From: Brachybacterium sp. SGAir0954
GTDB taxonomy: Bacteria > Actinomycetota > Actinomycetes > Actinomycetales > Dermabacteraceae
Length of the DNA stretch: 64,000 nucleotides
Assembly: GCF_005490785.1 (NCBI RefSeq)
Contig: NZ_CP027295.1
Coordinates: 62,001 to 126,000, forward strand
Direction: 5' to 3'
Below the pieces are notes generated by a model that saw only the letters and a program-made list of their open reading frames with translations, did not search any database and was not told the origin of the DNA. Of the stretch, positions 17,288 to 27,618 are shown in pieces. Numbering within the stretch: position 1 is the stretch's first letter; every line of letters starts with the position of its first letter. Made by a program: the position numbers and the translations under genes.

Positions 17288-20200
17288 GCACCCCTGGCCC
17301 CTCCTTCACCCTGATCAACGCCTCGGCGGGCTCCGGGAAGACCCACACGCTCACCCACGAGATCGCGAGCCGGATCGAGGAGGGGCTGGACCCCTCGCAG
17401 CTCATCGCGACGACCTTCACGAAGCGCGCCGCGGCGGAGCTGCGCGACCGTGTGCGGCGCACGCTGCTCGAGCGCGGCCAGCTCGACGCCGCGCGCGGCA
17501 TCGACAGCGCCCTCATCAGCACCGTCAACGCGGTCTCCGGGGAGCTGCTGCGCGAGTTCGCCCTCGACGCCGGCATCTCGCCCGACGTGCAGGTGCTCGA
17601 CGAGGACCGGCAGCGGGCCGCCTTCCGCGCCGCGATCGACGAGACCGCCGCCCAGGCCGGGGCCCGGGCGAGCGACCTGCTCGCGCGCACCGAGCACGAC
17701 GGGGAGGAGGACCCGGAGCTGCCCTTCGCCGCCTCCCCCTCGTGGCGGGCGCACGTGCGGGACCTCGCCTCCCGCGCCCGCACGAACCTCATCGACGCGC
17801 AGGCGCTGCGGGACGGCGTCGAGGCCTCCTGGCAGGACTACCGGGAGGCGGCCCTCCCGACGGCCACGCCCGAGGACCGCCGCCCCGCATGGACCGCGCA
17901 GCTCGACACCGCGCTGACCGACCTGCGCGCGCAGGCGGCCGGCGACGACAAGGCCGCGGCGACCGTGCGCAAGCACCTCGACACCCTCGAGGCGATGCGC
18001 CGGGACCTGCGGGACCCGGCGCGGGCTCCCTGGTCGCGCTGGGCGAAGCTCGCCGCCGTCGGCTCCGGCAAGGCCGGGGATCCCGGGGCGAAGGGTTACG
18101 TCTACAGCAAGGACGTGGACCTCGCCCTGCTGGGCACGGCGACGATGATCGATGAGGAGCTGCTCGCGAACCCCGTGCTCCAGGCGGACGTTCGGGCGGT
18201 GATCGCCCTGGTCATGGAGACCGCCGCGGAGTCCCTCGAGGCGTACCGCGACCACAAGGACGCCCTGGGCCTCATCGACTTCGTGGACCAGGAGGTGCGC
18301 ACCCTCGCGCTCGTGCGTGAGTCCCCGCGGGCCCGCGAGGCGATCCGCTCGCGGTTCCGTCTGCTCGCGGTCGACGAGTTCCAGGACACGTCCCCCGTGC
18401 AGCTCGCCCTGTTCCTCGCGCTGAGCGAGCTCGTCGAGGACAAGATCTGGGTGGGCGACCCCAAGCAGGCGATCTACGGCTTCCGCGACGCGGACCCTGC
18501 CCTCATGACCGGGATCATCGCGGAGATCGAGAGCGGCCGCACGGACCTCGGCGCGGCGACCGTGCGGGACCTCGAGCACTCGTGGCGCTCGCAGGCGCCC
18601 GTGCTGGACCTCGTGAACGCCGTGTTCCCGCAGGTCTTCCCGGACCTCCCCCGGCATCGCGTGGTCATGGACGCGGCGCCGGAGGCCGCGCGCCGCCGCG
18701 CCGCCGCGGGCCGCCCTCCGGGCCGGCTCGAGGCATGGCTGCCCGAGGTGCCGCGGAAGCTCACCTACCCCCAGCATGCGACGGCCGTGGCCGACGGCGT
18801 GCTCGACCTGCTCGCCGAGCCCGGCGTCTCCCCCGGCGACGTCGCCGTGCTCGTGCGCTCGAACCAGCGCGCCGCCGAGGTCGCGGAGGCGCTCGCGGCG
18901 CGCGGCGTGCCCGCCTCCGGCGAGGGCGCCCCGATCCTCGCCGCGCGCGAGGGCCGTCTGGTGCGGGCGGCGCTCGCGGTGACCCTCGACCTCGCCGACA
19001 CGCTCGCCCTCACCGAGCTCGTGGACCTTCTCCCGGACCATGCCGCGCACGACGGATGGTTCGCGGAGCTCGCCGCCGCACCGGACCGCGAGGGGCGGCG
19101 CGCGGTGTTCGCCCGCTGGTGGCAGGACCCGGTGCTCGCGGGGCTGCGCGACCTGCGGGAGGACTGCATCTCCCTGACGCCGGTGGAGATGATCACCGCC
19201 GTCGTCGACGCGCTCGACCTGCCGGAGCGGATCCGGTCGTGGTCCGCGCCCGATCAACGGCTGCGCACGCTCGACGCGCTGCGCGCCGTCGCCGTGCAGT
19301 ACGCGGACCGGGCCCGTGCGGACTCCGCCCCGATCACCCTCACCGGCCTGCGGATCGCGCTCGACGCCGCGGACGCCGGCCCGGACCTCTCGAGCATCCC
19401 GGACACCGTGTGGGTGGGGACGATCCACGGCGCGAAGGGCCTCGAGTGGTCGCGCGTGGTGGTCATGCTCGACCATGCGCCGGGCGACCGCTCCCGCCAC
19501 GACGGCGGCTTCGTCGTCCCGGCGCCGCAGCTGCAGGTCACCGCCCCGCTCGACGGCCGCTCCCCGCGCTACTGGCCGGGCGTGCTGCCCCGGTACGCGC
19601 AGCTGCAGGAGGGGCTCTCCGCCTCGGAGCATGGACGGCGCCGGGCCCGGACGGAGCAGGAGGAGTCCGGGCGCCTGCAGTACGTGGCGCTCACGCGCTC
19701 GGCCGACGTCACCGTGCTGAGCGGCGCCGGCCACGCCCCGGTGCTCGATGCGCTGGTCCCCGGGCACGAGGGCGCCGGACCGCTCCTGAGCTGGGAGGCG
19801 GGCGGCGAGACGATCAGCGTGCGCGGCGCGGGCGACCTGCCCGCAACGATCCGCACGCCGGCGGGCGTGCTCGCCGAGGATGCCCCCACCTACCGGGCAC
19901 GGCGCAGCACGCTCGCGGCGACGGACGTACCGCTGCGGCCGGAGCCGGGACACCGGGCCCGGGCCGGCGCCCGCTTCCAGGCCTCCGGGGTCGCCTCCGG
20001 CACGGGCACCGTCCACGCGCCCCGCAGCATCGGCCGCCGGCTCGTCGAGGGCGGCGGGGAGCGCTGGGAGCGCGTGGGCGAGGCGGTCCACGCCTACCTC
20101 GCCCTGCCCCTCGCCCACCTCGACGCGGCGCAGAAGCAGGCCGCGGCGGGACGGCTCGTGGAGCGCTGGGCCGTGGCCCGGGCGATCTCCCCGGACCTTC

Positions 20201-20535
20201 TCGTCGAGGCGGGAGAGGCGTGGGCGGGGTTCCTCGCGGCGGAGTTCCCGGGCGCACGGGAGCTGACGGAGCAGCCGATCTCCTGGTGGAACGAGGACTC
20301 GCAGGTCATGGAGGGGTGGATCGACACGCTGCTCGAGCTGCCGGGCGGCGGCATCGTGCTCGTGGACCACAAGTCCTATCCGGGCGACGACCCGGTGGGG
20401 CACGTGGAGCGGCACTACCTGGGGCAGTTGGCGACGTACTCGCGGGCGCTCGCAGCGGCCGGGGCGGAGCCCTCGCGGATCCTCCTCCATCTGCCGCTGC
20501 GTGGTGAGGTGCTCGAGGTGGACGTCGATGCCTGA
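17284..20535 (+). CDS. UvrD/Rep-type helicase-nuclease, AddA-like
   Basis: A 1,083-residue superfamily 1A helicase. Walker A is INASAGSGKTHTL (about 10-22), motif Ia ATTFTKRAAAELRDRV, Walker B LLAVDEFQDTSPVQ with Asp363, motif III VGDPKQAIYGFRDADP, motif V TIHGAKGLEWSRVVV and motif VI RLQYVALTRSADVTVL. The C-terminus carries a nuclease domain, GWIDTLLELPGGGIVLVDHKSYPG, with Asp1028 and Lys1030. Helicase plus nuclease in one chain with an overlapping AddB-like gene matches AddAB-type recombination enzymes that resect DNA ends. Actinobacteria often use AdnAB instead, so the exact subclass is uncertain. The ATG is fixed by the 4-base overlap with the upstream stop. Confidence 0.85.
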   Translation: MSTPGPSFTLINASAGSGKTHTLTHEIASRIEEGLDPSQLIATTFTKRAAAELRDRVRRTLLERGQLDAARGIDSALISTVNAVSGELLREFALDAGISPDVQVLDEDRQRAAFRAAIDETAAQAGARASDLLARTEHDGEEDPELPFAASPSWRAHVRDLASRARTNLIDAQALRDGVEASWQDYREAALPTATPEDRRPAWTAQLDTALTDLRAQAAGDDKAAATVRKHLDTLEAMRRDLRDPARAPWSRWAKLAAVGSGKAGDPGAKGYVYSKDVDLALLGTATMIDEELLANPVLQADVRAVIALVMETAAESLEAYRDHKDALGLIDFVDQEVRTLALVRESPRAREAIRSRFRLLAVDEFQDTSPVQLALFLALSELVEDKIWVGDPKQAIYGFRDADPALMTGIIAEIESGRTDLGAATVRDLEHSWRSQAPVLDLVNAVFPQVFPDLPRHRVVMDAAPEAARRRAAAGRPPGRLEAWLPEVPRKLTYPQHATAVADGVLDLLAEPGVSPGDVAVLVRSNQRAAEVAEALAARGVPASGEGAPILAAREGRLVRAALAVTLDLADTLALTELVDLLPDHAAHDGWFAELAAAPDREGRRAVFARWWQDPVLAGLRDLREDCISLTPVEMITAVVDALDLPERIRSWSAPDQRLRTLDALRAVAVQYADRARADSAPITLTGLRIALDAADAGPDLSSIPDTVWVGTIHGAKGLEWSRVVVMLDHAPGDRSRHDGGFVVPAPQLQVTAPLDGRSPRYWPGVLPRYAQLQEGLSASEHGRRRARTEQEESGRLQYVALTRSADVTVLSGAGHAPVLDALVPGHEGAGPLLSWEAGGETISVRGAGDLPATIRTPAGVLAEDAPTYRARRSTLAATDVPLRPEPGHRARAGARFQASGVASGTGTVHAPRSIGRRLVEGGGERWERVGEAVHAYLALPLAHLDAAQKQAAAGRLVERWAVARAISPDLLVEAGEAWAGFLAAEFPGARELTEQPISWWNEDSQVMEGWIDTLLELPGGGIVLVDHKSYPGDDPVGHVERHYLGQLATYSRALAAAGAEPSRILLHLPLRGEVLEVDVDA

Positions 20536-21184
20536 GCCGGTCGTGCAGGAGGGACAGGAGGCGGTGCTCCGTGCCGCACTGACGCTGCTCGACGAGGCCC
20601 GCCGCGCCGGGGGCCGGCGGCTGCTCGGGGTCGCCGGGGCGCCCGGGGCGGGGAAGTCGACGCTCACGGAGCTGCTCGCGCGGGAACTGCCGGAGGGCTC
20701 GTGCACCGTGGTCCCGATGGACGGCTTCCATCTCGCGGACGTCGCCCTCGACGCGCTGGGCCGGCGTGACCGCAAGGGCGCGCCGGACACCTTCGACGCG
20801 GGCGGCTATGCGGCGCTGCTGCAGCGGATCCGGGCCCAGATGCCCGGGGACGACGTGGTGTGGGCGCCCATGTTCGAGCGGGATCTCGAGCAGCCGCTCG
20901 CCGGTGCGATCGCGGTGGAGGCCGAGGTGCCGCTCGTCATCACGGAGGGCAACTACCTGCTCCTCGACGAGGGGCCGTTCGCCGGGGTGCGGGCGCTGCT
21001 GGATGCGTGCTGGTTCGTGGAGACCCCGGAGGACCTCCGCCATGAGCGGCTGATCGCCCGCCATGAGCGCTTCGGGAAGCCGCCGGCCGCGGCGCGGGAC
21101 TGGGCGCTCGGGCCGGACGAGGCGAACGCCCGCCTCGTCACCGCGACCGGGCACCGTGCGGACGCGCGGGTGCGGCTGGGCTGA
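20528..21184 (+). CDS. Nucleoside/nucleotide kinase family P-loop protein
   Basis: A 218-residue P-loop kinase related to uridine kinase and pantothenate kinase. Walker A is GVAGAPGAGKSTLTELL (about 32-48). The motif VVPMDGFHLADVAL is typical of the uridine-kinase-like group, and VITEGNYLLLDEGPFAGVRALLD carries the Walker B-like E-G-N-Y-L. RLIARHERFGK supplies the lid arginines. The group phosphorylates nucleosides or small sugars; the substrate is unknown. The ATG at 20528 lies inside the last codons of the helicase gene, whose stop is at 20535, so the gene is translationally coupled to the AddAB-like pair. I see no functional reason for that coupling. Confidence 0.82.
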   Translation: MPEPVVQEGQEAVLRAALTLLDEARRAGGRRLLGVAGAPGAGKSTLTELLARELPEGSCTVVPMDGFHLADVALDALGRRDRKGAPDTFDAGGYAALLQRIRAQMPGDDVVWAPMFERDLEQPLAGAIAVEAEVPLVITEGNYLLLDEGPFAGVRALLDACWFVETPEDLRHERLIARHERFGKPPAAARDWALGPDEANARLVTATGHRADARVRLG

Positions 21185-21190
21185 ACAGGT

Positions 21191-22888
21191 TCAGAAGGGC
21201 GGGGCGTGATCCGGGTCCCCGTCGCCCGGTGGCGCGTCGGTCCCCGGGTCGGCTCCCGTTCCTGCTGCCGCCGCTGCGGCCCTCGCCTCCGCTCGGGCGC
21301 GGGCTCGCTGCTCCGCGGCCCGACGGCGCTGGACGTAGTCGTCCCAGTAGCGGGAGTAGCTCTCCGCGAGGGATTGCGTGACGAGGTCCCGGTTGGTGGT
21401 GACCTCGGTGGCGGTGAGGCCACCGATATTCCATCGTGTGCGCTTACCGTCCCCCGATCTCTCGGGGTCGATATACCTGTCGGTTTTCGCGTCATGATGA
21501 GACCAGCACAATCCGTGGAGATTATGCGGCATCGTGGGCCCGCCATTCTCGGGACGAAGATGATCGAATTCCTCGATATGGTCGACCTCGCCGTTCTCCG
21601 CGATGTGCCGCTCGCAGCCGGGCACGGCGCAGACGGGGTCGATGAGCAGCACGTGCTCGCGCATCGCGGCGGTGGGGCGGTAGGTGGTCGACGCGACGGG
21701 GAGGAACTCGCCGGTGATCGGATCGGTGAGTACCCGCTGGAACGAGGGTGCCTGTGCCGCGAGCTCGCGGGCCATGCCGGCGGGGATCGGGATGGTGCCT
21801 TCGAGCGTCGCAGGTGCGTCGCTCCGGCCCAGCAGGGACAGCACGGGGACGACGAGGTTCAGCCGCACCCCCGCCGCGTGGACCGGCACGCCCTGGGTGT
21901 CGATCTCGCCTCGCGTGAGCAGCAGGTAGCGGATCGCTCCGAGCGGGAGCCGCTTCCCGGTGCGGGCGGCCTGGCCGTGGAGGTCCCAGGGGATCTCCAC
22001 GCCGGTCTCGCCGGCGGCGATGCGGGCGAGCGCGTGGCGCTGCTGGTCCTGGACCGCGTGGGCGGCGGCGTCGAGCCGCTTGGCGAGGTCGAGGATCTCC
22101 GGGGCGGGGCCGGTCACGGTGAGCGTGGTGGTGCCGTCGTCGACGTGGGAGTGGTCAAGGCTGACGTCGCGCGTCTCCTCCGCGGTGGGGCCGAGGGCGG
22201 CGACCTCGTCCACCCAGGTCACGAGGAGGCGCACGAGCGTGCGGAAGCGGTCCGGGGACAGCGTCGCGAGCTCCCAGCCGGCGACCTCGGCGTCCACCCG
22301 GTGGCGCTGAGCAGAGGAGAGACGCTCGACCGCGCGGAGCAGATCGTCGAACCACCTCGTGGGGAGGTCCCCGGTGGCGACCTTCTCGAGCGAGAGCGGC
22401 AGGTCGGTGACGCCCATGTGGGCGCGGCGGAGCTGGTAGGTCGCCTGGCCGAGCCGGGCGCGCAGCGCGACCCCGGCGGCGAGGGCGAGGTAGTCCCCCT
22501 CGTCACCCGCCTTCTCGTCCCACAGCAGGGCGACGTCCTTCATCTCCTCGACGTAGAGCATGGCGGCGGCGCCGCGGCGCCGGCGATGGATGCGTCGCAG
22601 CGCCTCCGCGCGGACGGCATCCTCCGAGAGGTCGGCGCGGATGGCGACGTTCTCCTCGGTCACCTCGCTGCGGCCGCGCACGGCGCGGCAGAGGGCGCGC
22701 GGCTTCGGTGGGAGGACGGGAGTCGAGGCGCCCGCCGCGACCGAGGCAGTGACTGAGGCAGACGCAGAGGCGTCCGCATCGGCGGGGATGTCGACAGCGT
22801 GAGGATCGAGAGCCGCGGCAGGGTCTGCGACGCTCTCCAGGCCGGGCAGGGGAAGGGGCGCGGGCACCCCGCCATCGATCACCGACAT
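21191..22888 (-). CDS. DUF222/13E12-type HNH endonuclease
   Basis: A 565-residue protein with a DUF222 region (about 70-390) and a C-terminal HNH nuclease (about 455-500): VLLIDPVCAVPGCERHIAENGEVDHIEEFDHLRPENGGPTMPHNLHGLCWSHHDAK. Cys residues of CxxxxC and CWSHH can hold structural zinc, DH and HN supply the catalytic histidines, and N in NLHGLC completes HNH. The tail is Ala/Arg-rich with a Pro/Asp/Gly end. The family exists in many copies in actinobacteria and its role is unsettled; mobility or phage-related functions have been suggested. A GGGGAGG ribosome binding site lies seven bases before the ATG. It converges with the kinase gene, leaving six bases between stops. Confidence 0.88.
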   Translation of the reverse strand: MSVIDGGVPAPLPLPGLESVADPAAALDPHAVDIPADADASASASVTASVAAGASTPVLPPKPRALCRAVRGRSEVTEENVAIRADLSEDAVRAEALRRIHRRRRGAAAMLYVEEMKDVALLWDEKAGDEGDYLALAAGVALRARLGQATYQLRRAHMGVTDLPLSLEKVATGDLPTRWFDDLLRAVERLSSAQRHRVDAEVAGWELATLSPDRFRTLVRLLVTWVDEVAALGPTAEETRDVSLDHSHVDDGTTTLTVTGPAPEILDLAKRLDAAAHAVQDQQRHALARIAAGETGVEIPWDLHGQAARTGKRLPLGAIRYLLLTRGEIDTQGVPVHAAGVRLNLVVPVLSLLGRSDAPATLEGTIPIPAGMARELAAQAPSFQRVLTDPITGEFLPVASTTYRPTAAMREHVLLIDPVCAVPGCERHIAENGEVDHIEEFDHLRPENGGPTMPHNLHGLCWSHHDAKTDRYIDPERSGDGKRTRWNIGGLTATEVTTNRDLVTQSLAESYSRYWDDYVQRRRAAEQRARARAEARAAAAAAGTGADPGTDAPPGDGDPDHAPPF

Positions 22889-23387
22889 CGCTCGCCTCCC
22901 CTCGTCATCACTGCACCGGAATGACTGATCGGCGGCGGATCGGCGAGCAGATAAATCCCCGCCACCATCCACCAGCGACACCCCCGACGCCACTCCTTCA
23001 TTCTACGCCCTCCCTCCCCCAAAACCAGCACCTACCGCCGATCCGTGGAAATTGTGGATAACTCGGCGTGGGGAGGGACGATCAACTCTGGGCGGAGGGG
23101 CGGCGGGATCGGCGACAAGCGACGGCGGGCGGCAGCGGGTCGCGCGCGAACAGCAGGCGACGGGAGGCCAGTGGCGGGTGGCAGGAGGCGGCGGGCGGCG
23201 CCGCTGCCCGCGGCTCGACCACGACGCACGAGCGCCCGGCGCGGAACCCGTGACGGGTCCCGGCCGGGCGCTCGAGGCCGGCGATGTCAGCGGTGCCGAG
23301 GGTTAGGCGACGCCGGCTGTCAGGGCAGTGCCGGACGGCACGCTCGGGAGCCTGCCCACCGGCCCCCCCCGTCGGCCGATCGGCCGA
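22889..23387. other. Intergenic region with a DnaA-box match and a large hairpin
   Basis: About 500 bases with no credible gene. It carries the promoter side of the HNH gene, the 9-mer TGTGGATAA at 23053-23061 (the complement is the classical DnaA box TTATCCACA), a two-tier hairpin at 23230-23273, and repeated CGGCCGAT words at about 23372-23388 next to the FBP gene stop. Open frames here are GC-rich artefacts with Arg/Gly-rich translations. Confidence 0.5.
23230..23273 (-). terminator. Two-tier stem-loop, likely terminator of the FBP gene
   Basis: GAGCGCCCGGC at 23230-23240 pairs perfectly with GCCGGGCGCTC at 23263-23273. Inside it ACCCG at 23246-23250 pairs with CGGGT at 23254-23258 around TGA. 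It lies about 115 bases past the FBP-domain gene stop in its direction of transcription. It lacks a U-tract, as is common in high-GC actinobacteria. It could instead be part of a small structured RNA. Confidence 0.5.
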
Positions 23388-23885
23388 TCAGCCGTTCGCG
23401 ACGGCCCGCACGAAGGCGGCGGACCGCTCGCGCAGGCCGGCGATCTTCTGCTCCTGGTGGTAGGCGAGCAGCGCCGGGTCCTCCGTGCGCAGCTCGAAGG
23501 AGCTCGGCGCGCGGCGCACGTTGCGGGAGCAGCGGAAGTCCGCGCAGACCGACGTGCCGACGCTGTTGCCGCGCCGGCCGGAGGCGCCGCCGAGCGGGGC
23601 GACGAAGCTCGCGGCATGCACGCCGTCGACGATGTCCTCGCACCAGGCGCAGAGCATCTTCTTCGTGGGGGCGTTCTCCGCGCCGCGCAGCATCAGGGTC
23701 GCGACCTGGCCGTCCAGCTCGAGGGACACGTAGTGGAGGCGGGGGCGCTTGGCGTCCTGCCACCCCAGGTAGTCGAGCCGCTCGAAGTCGAGGGCGTCGA
23801 GGTCGGGCAGGGTGGCGCGCTTCGCGTCGCCCTTCGAGGCGTTCACGAAGGAGTCGCGGATCAGGGCGTCGGTGAGGGTCAGCAT
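23388..23885 (-). CDS. FBP-domain protein (EF-G-binding, FusB-like treble-clef zinc finger)
   Basis: A 165-residue protein. The C-terminal half has the four-cysteine treble-clef zinc finger of FBP/FusB-type proteins: MLCAWCEDIVDG, then, after a Gly/Arg-rich loop, SVCADFRCSRNVRR. The N-terminal half, LTLTDALIRDSFVNASKGDAKRATLPDL, is the helical part. FusB-type proteins bind elongation factor G and help release it from the ribosome, which gives fusidic acid resistance in staphylococci; actinobacterial FBP homologues are chromosomal and their role is less clear. The gene is a single leftward unit with a hairpin downstream at 23230-23273. Confidence 0.82.
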   Translation of the reverse strand: MLTLTDALIRDSFVNASKGDAKRATLPDLDALDFERLDYLGWQDAKRPRLHYVSLELDGQVATLMLRGAENAPTKKMLCAWCEDIVDGVHAASFVAPLGGASGRRGNSVGTSVCADFRCSRNVRRAPSSFELRTEDPALLAYHQEQKIAGLRERSAAFVRAVANG

Positions 23886-24149
23886 GAGGGGTCCTCTCGG
23901 AGGGCATGCCTCGCAGGCCGCTTCCGGGCGGCCGGGAATTGGGCATGCAGGAGCATCAGGGTGGGGTCGACGGCGGCGCGCTCGGGGCGCGCCACGCTAC
24001 GACGAGCAGGCCCGTCGGGCCGCCTCGCTCCCTGCTGGCACGGAATGCATGCCGACTCCTCTCCGGTCACGGACGCCCGCCAGGGTACGCCCGCACCCGG
24101 GGACCGGCAACGGAAATGCCCTGCCGGTCACGTCGCCCGCGCGGGCCCC

Positions 24150-25037
24150 TCAGCCGAGGATCGTCCCGAGGTCCTCCCGCTCGGCCTCGGTGAGCTCGAG
24201 CGTCATCGCGGCGGCGGAGTCGACGATCGACTCGGGCCGGCCCGCGCCGGGGATCGGGATCACGTGGTCGCCGAGCGAGAGCTCCCAGGCGATGACGACC
24301 TGCTGCGGGCTCACACCGTGCGCCTCGGCGACCCGCGCGACCTGCGGGAACCGCTCCCCCACGCCGCTCGCGCCGCCGCCGATCCCGCCCAGCGGCGACC
24401 ACGGCACGAAGGCCGCGCCGTGCTGGCCGCAGTGGCGCAGCTCCTCGATGCTCGTGTGGAAGTAGGAGGGCGAGAACTGGTTCTGGACCGCGGCGAGACC
24501 GCCCTCGCCGAGCACCTCGAGCGCCACGTCGATCTCCTCGACGTTCGCGTTGGACACGCCGATCTCGCGGATCAGCCCCTCCTGCTGGAGCGTCGCGAGG
24601 GTCTCGACGCCCTCGGCGTAGCGGATCGAGCGGTCCGGGCGGTGCCAGTAGTAGAGGTCGATCGCGTCGACCCGGAGGTTCGTCAGCGAGGTCTCCACGG
24701 CCCGGCGGAGGTAGTCGAGGGAGCCGTCGCGGCCCCAGGACTCGCCCTCGGAGCGGGTGATGCCGCCCTTCGTCGCGACGGTGAGGGCGGAGCGGTCGCC
24801 GTCCCAGGCCGCGAGGGCCTCCGCGACGAGCTGCTCGTTGTGGCCCATCGTGTCCCAGCTGGGGGCGTAGATGTCCGCCGTGTCGATGAGGGTCACGCCG
24901 GCCTCGAGGGCCGCGTGGACCGTGCGGATCGCCTGGTCGCGGGGCACCGCGGGGGTGCGGGCGAAGGACAGCGGCATGGCGCCGAGGCCGATCGCGGAGA
25001 CGGTGAGTGAGCCGATGCGGCGGGTGGGGGCAGTCAT
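24150..25037 (-). CDS. Aldo/keto reductase
   Basis: A 295-residue TIM-barrel NADPH-dependent oxidoreductase. The catalytic tetrad is visible: Asp and Tyr in LIDTADIYAPSWD, Lys in VATKGG, and His in DLYYWHRPD. The NADPH-binding part reads VIPIPGAGRPESIVDSAAAM near the C-terminus, and GVSNANVEEIDVAL is the conserved GVSN strand. These enzymes reduce aldehydes and ketones to alcohols; the substrate is unknown. TAGGCT at 25045-25050 (minus strand) ends seven bases before the ATG, a near-leaderless layout. The 264 bases downstream to the FBP gene (23886-24149) show no feature I can support. Confidence 0.9.
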   Translation of the reverse strand: MTAPTRRIGSLTVSAIGLGAMPLSFARTPAVPRDQAIRTVHAALEAGVTLIDTADIYAPSWDTMGHNEQLVAEALAAWDGDRSALTVATKGGITRSEGESWGRDGSLDYLRRAVETSLTNLRVDAIDLYYWHRPDRSIRYAEGVETLATLQQEGLIREIGVSNANVEEIDVALEVLGEGGLAAVQNQFSPSYFHTSIEELRHCGQHGAAFVPWSPLGGIGGGASGVGERFPQVARVAEAHGVSPQQVVIAWELSLGDHVIPIPGAGRPESIVDSAAAMTLELTEAEREDLGTILG

Positions 25038-25100
25038 GCGGGAAAGCCTATGCCGGAGGGCCGACGGGCGTCAGCCCTTCGCTGCTCCGCTCTTCACTGC

Positions 25101-25813
25101 TCAGCCCTTCACTGCGCGATACCGCATCTGCATTTGCGGTCGATGGCCCGGGGAGACGCCGTTGCGCCAGTCGAGCTCGAGCACCGCGGGCAGCGGATCC
25201 GCCATGACCTCGGTGAAGCCGGCGGCGCGGAAGGCGGCCATCACCTGCTCGGGGTCCCCCGGGGCGAGGGCGAGCTCGGGAAGGGCCCCGCCTGCGTAGG
25301 CGCTGCGGAAGTCCTCCCGGCGAGCGCCCTCGAGACCGTCGCCGACGTCGGCCCCGTCGGGGAACCAGGCGGAGTCCACCGCGACGACGATCCCGCCCGG
25401 GCGCAGCAGGCGGTGCCAGGCGGCGAGGGCGGCGGGCGCGTCGCGCAGGGTCCACAGCACGTAGCGGGAGACGATCGCGTCGAGGCTCCCCGCGGGCAGC
25501 GGCGGGTCCACGGCGTCGCCGGGCAGGAAGCGCACGGGCGAGCCCTTCGCGCGGGCCGCGTCGAGCATGCCGGGGGCGAGGTCGATCCCGATCACGCGGT
25601 GGCCGAGCCCGGCGATCGTGATCGCGGCATTGCCGCTGCCGGTGCCGACGTCGAGCACCTCGAGCGGGGCGCCGCCCGGTTCCGCGCGCAGCCCCTCCGC
25701 CCAGACGGTGCGCCACACGTCCTCGGCGCCCTCGGCGCGGGCGCGGGCCGTCTGCTGGGCGTCGTACTCCCCCGCCCAGCGGGACCAGTAGGCGGTGATC
25801 GGGTCCTGGATGC

Positions 25814-25817
<4 letters not shown>
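25101..25817 (-). CDS. Class I SAM-dependent methyltransferase, last gene of the ABC-importer operon
   Basis: A 238-residue Rossmann methyltransferase. Motif I is VLDVGTGSGNAAITIAGLGHRVIGIDLAPGMLDAARAKG, the SAM-binding G-x-G-x-G loop and acidic residue; LDAIVSRYVLWTLRDAPAAL and LLRPGGIVVAVD are later motifs. The start MSIQDPITAYWSRWAGEYDAQ is typical of ubiquinone/menaquinone-methylase-like (Methyltransf_11) proteins. Its ATG at 25817 overlaps the ATPase stop, so it is made with the importer. In other bacteria methyltransferases of this type sit beside metallophore or corrinoid transporters, so a role in processing an imported metal chelate is possible but unproven. Confidence 0.85.
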
Positions 25818-26601
<784 letters not shown>

Positions 26602-26605
<4 letters not shown>

Positions 26606-27618
26606 GAGGCGCCCCCGTCGAGCCAGTCGCCGAGCCGCTCGGCGCCGTCGACGACGAGCGGGGTCGCGGGCTCGGTGAGGTTGAACAGCTGCGCGAGCAC
26701 CCGCCCCTCGCGCACGGCGCGCAGCGCACCGAGGGCGGCGGTGCCCGTGACCTCGGCGATCACGTCGGAGCCGTCACCCTCGCCCTGGTAGAGGATCACG
26801 AGGTGGTCCGGGTCCGCGTCGATGAGCGCCTCGGTGCTCGCCTCGAAGACCCGCTCCGCCGTGCCCGCGAAGACGTTCTCGAGGCCCACGGCCTCGAGCT
26901 GCGGGGAGGCCATGGAGGCGGCGCCGTAGGCGTACAGCGGCCCGCCGCCCACGGTCGGGTAGAGCACCGCGCAGGTGCCGCCGCGACGTGCGGCGGCCTT
27001 CTCGCGCACCGCGTCGAGGCGGGAGGCGAGGGTCGCGATGAGCTCCTCCCCCGCGTCCTTCCGGTCGAGGACCTCGGCATGGAGGCGGATCTCGGCGTCG
27101 AGATCGTCCCAGCTCGCGGCGGGGGCGTCGCCGCAGTAGACGGTCTGGACGAGCACCTGCGCGCCCGCGGAGGCGAGGCCCTCGCGGGTCACGCCGTCGG
27201 GGAGGCCCAGCACGAGGTCCGGGGACTGCGCGATGACGCTCTCCTGATTGATCTGGAGATGGCCGGCGCCGTCGATGTCGTCGGAGAGCACGGGGATCGC
27301 GTCGACCCGCTGCGCGAGGTCCCCGTGGATCGTCTCGGGGTAGGAGGCGGGCGGGAACACGCCGGCCTTCGCGATCACGCGGTCGAGCACGCCGAGGCCG
27401 TCGAGCACGGTGACCGGGGCGGTCTCGAGCAGCACGATCCGCGTGGGGGCGGCGGGCAGGGTCACGGAGGAGCTGCAGTTCTCGAGGGTGAGCGGGTAGG
27501 CGGTCCCGCCCTCGCCGTTCGCGGCGGCGGTGGCCCCCGAGGTGGGGGCCGGCGCGGCGGTGCAGGCGGCGAGGCCCCAGGCGGCGATCGGGGCGAGAAG
27601 GGCAGCGCGGCGTCGCAT
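26602..27618 (-). CDS. Metal-chelate ABC transporter substrate-binding lipoprotein
   Basis: A 338-residue secreted lipoprotein. The signal peptide MRRRAALLAPIAAWGLAAC ends in a lipobox with the acylated cysteine at 19. The mature part has the class III two-lobe periplasmic-binding fold: PTRIVLLETAPVTVLDGLGVLDRVIAKAG, then QINQESVIAQSPDLVLGLPDG, and in lobe two AERVFEASTEALIDADPDHLVILYQG. This is the family that binds siderophores, heme, cobalamin and related chelates outside the cell. Cargo is not readable from sequence; its place beside the urease operon and a His-rich ArsR gene makes nickel or cobalt worth testing. It overlaps both neighbours by four or fewer bases. Confidence 0.88.
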
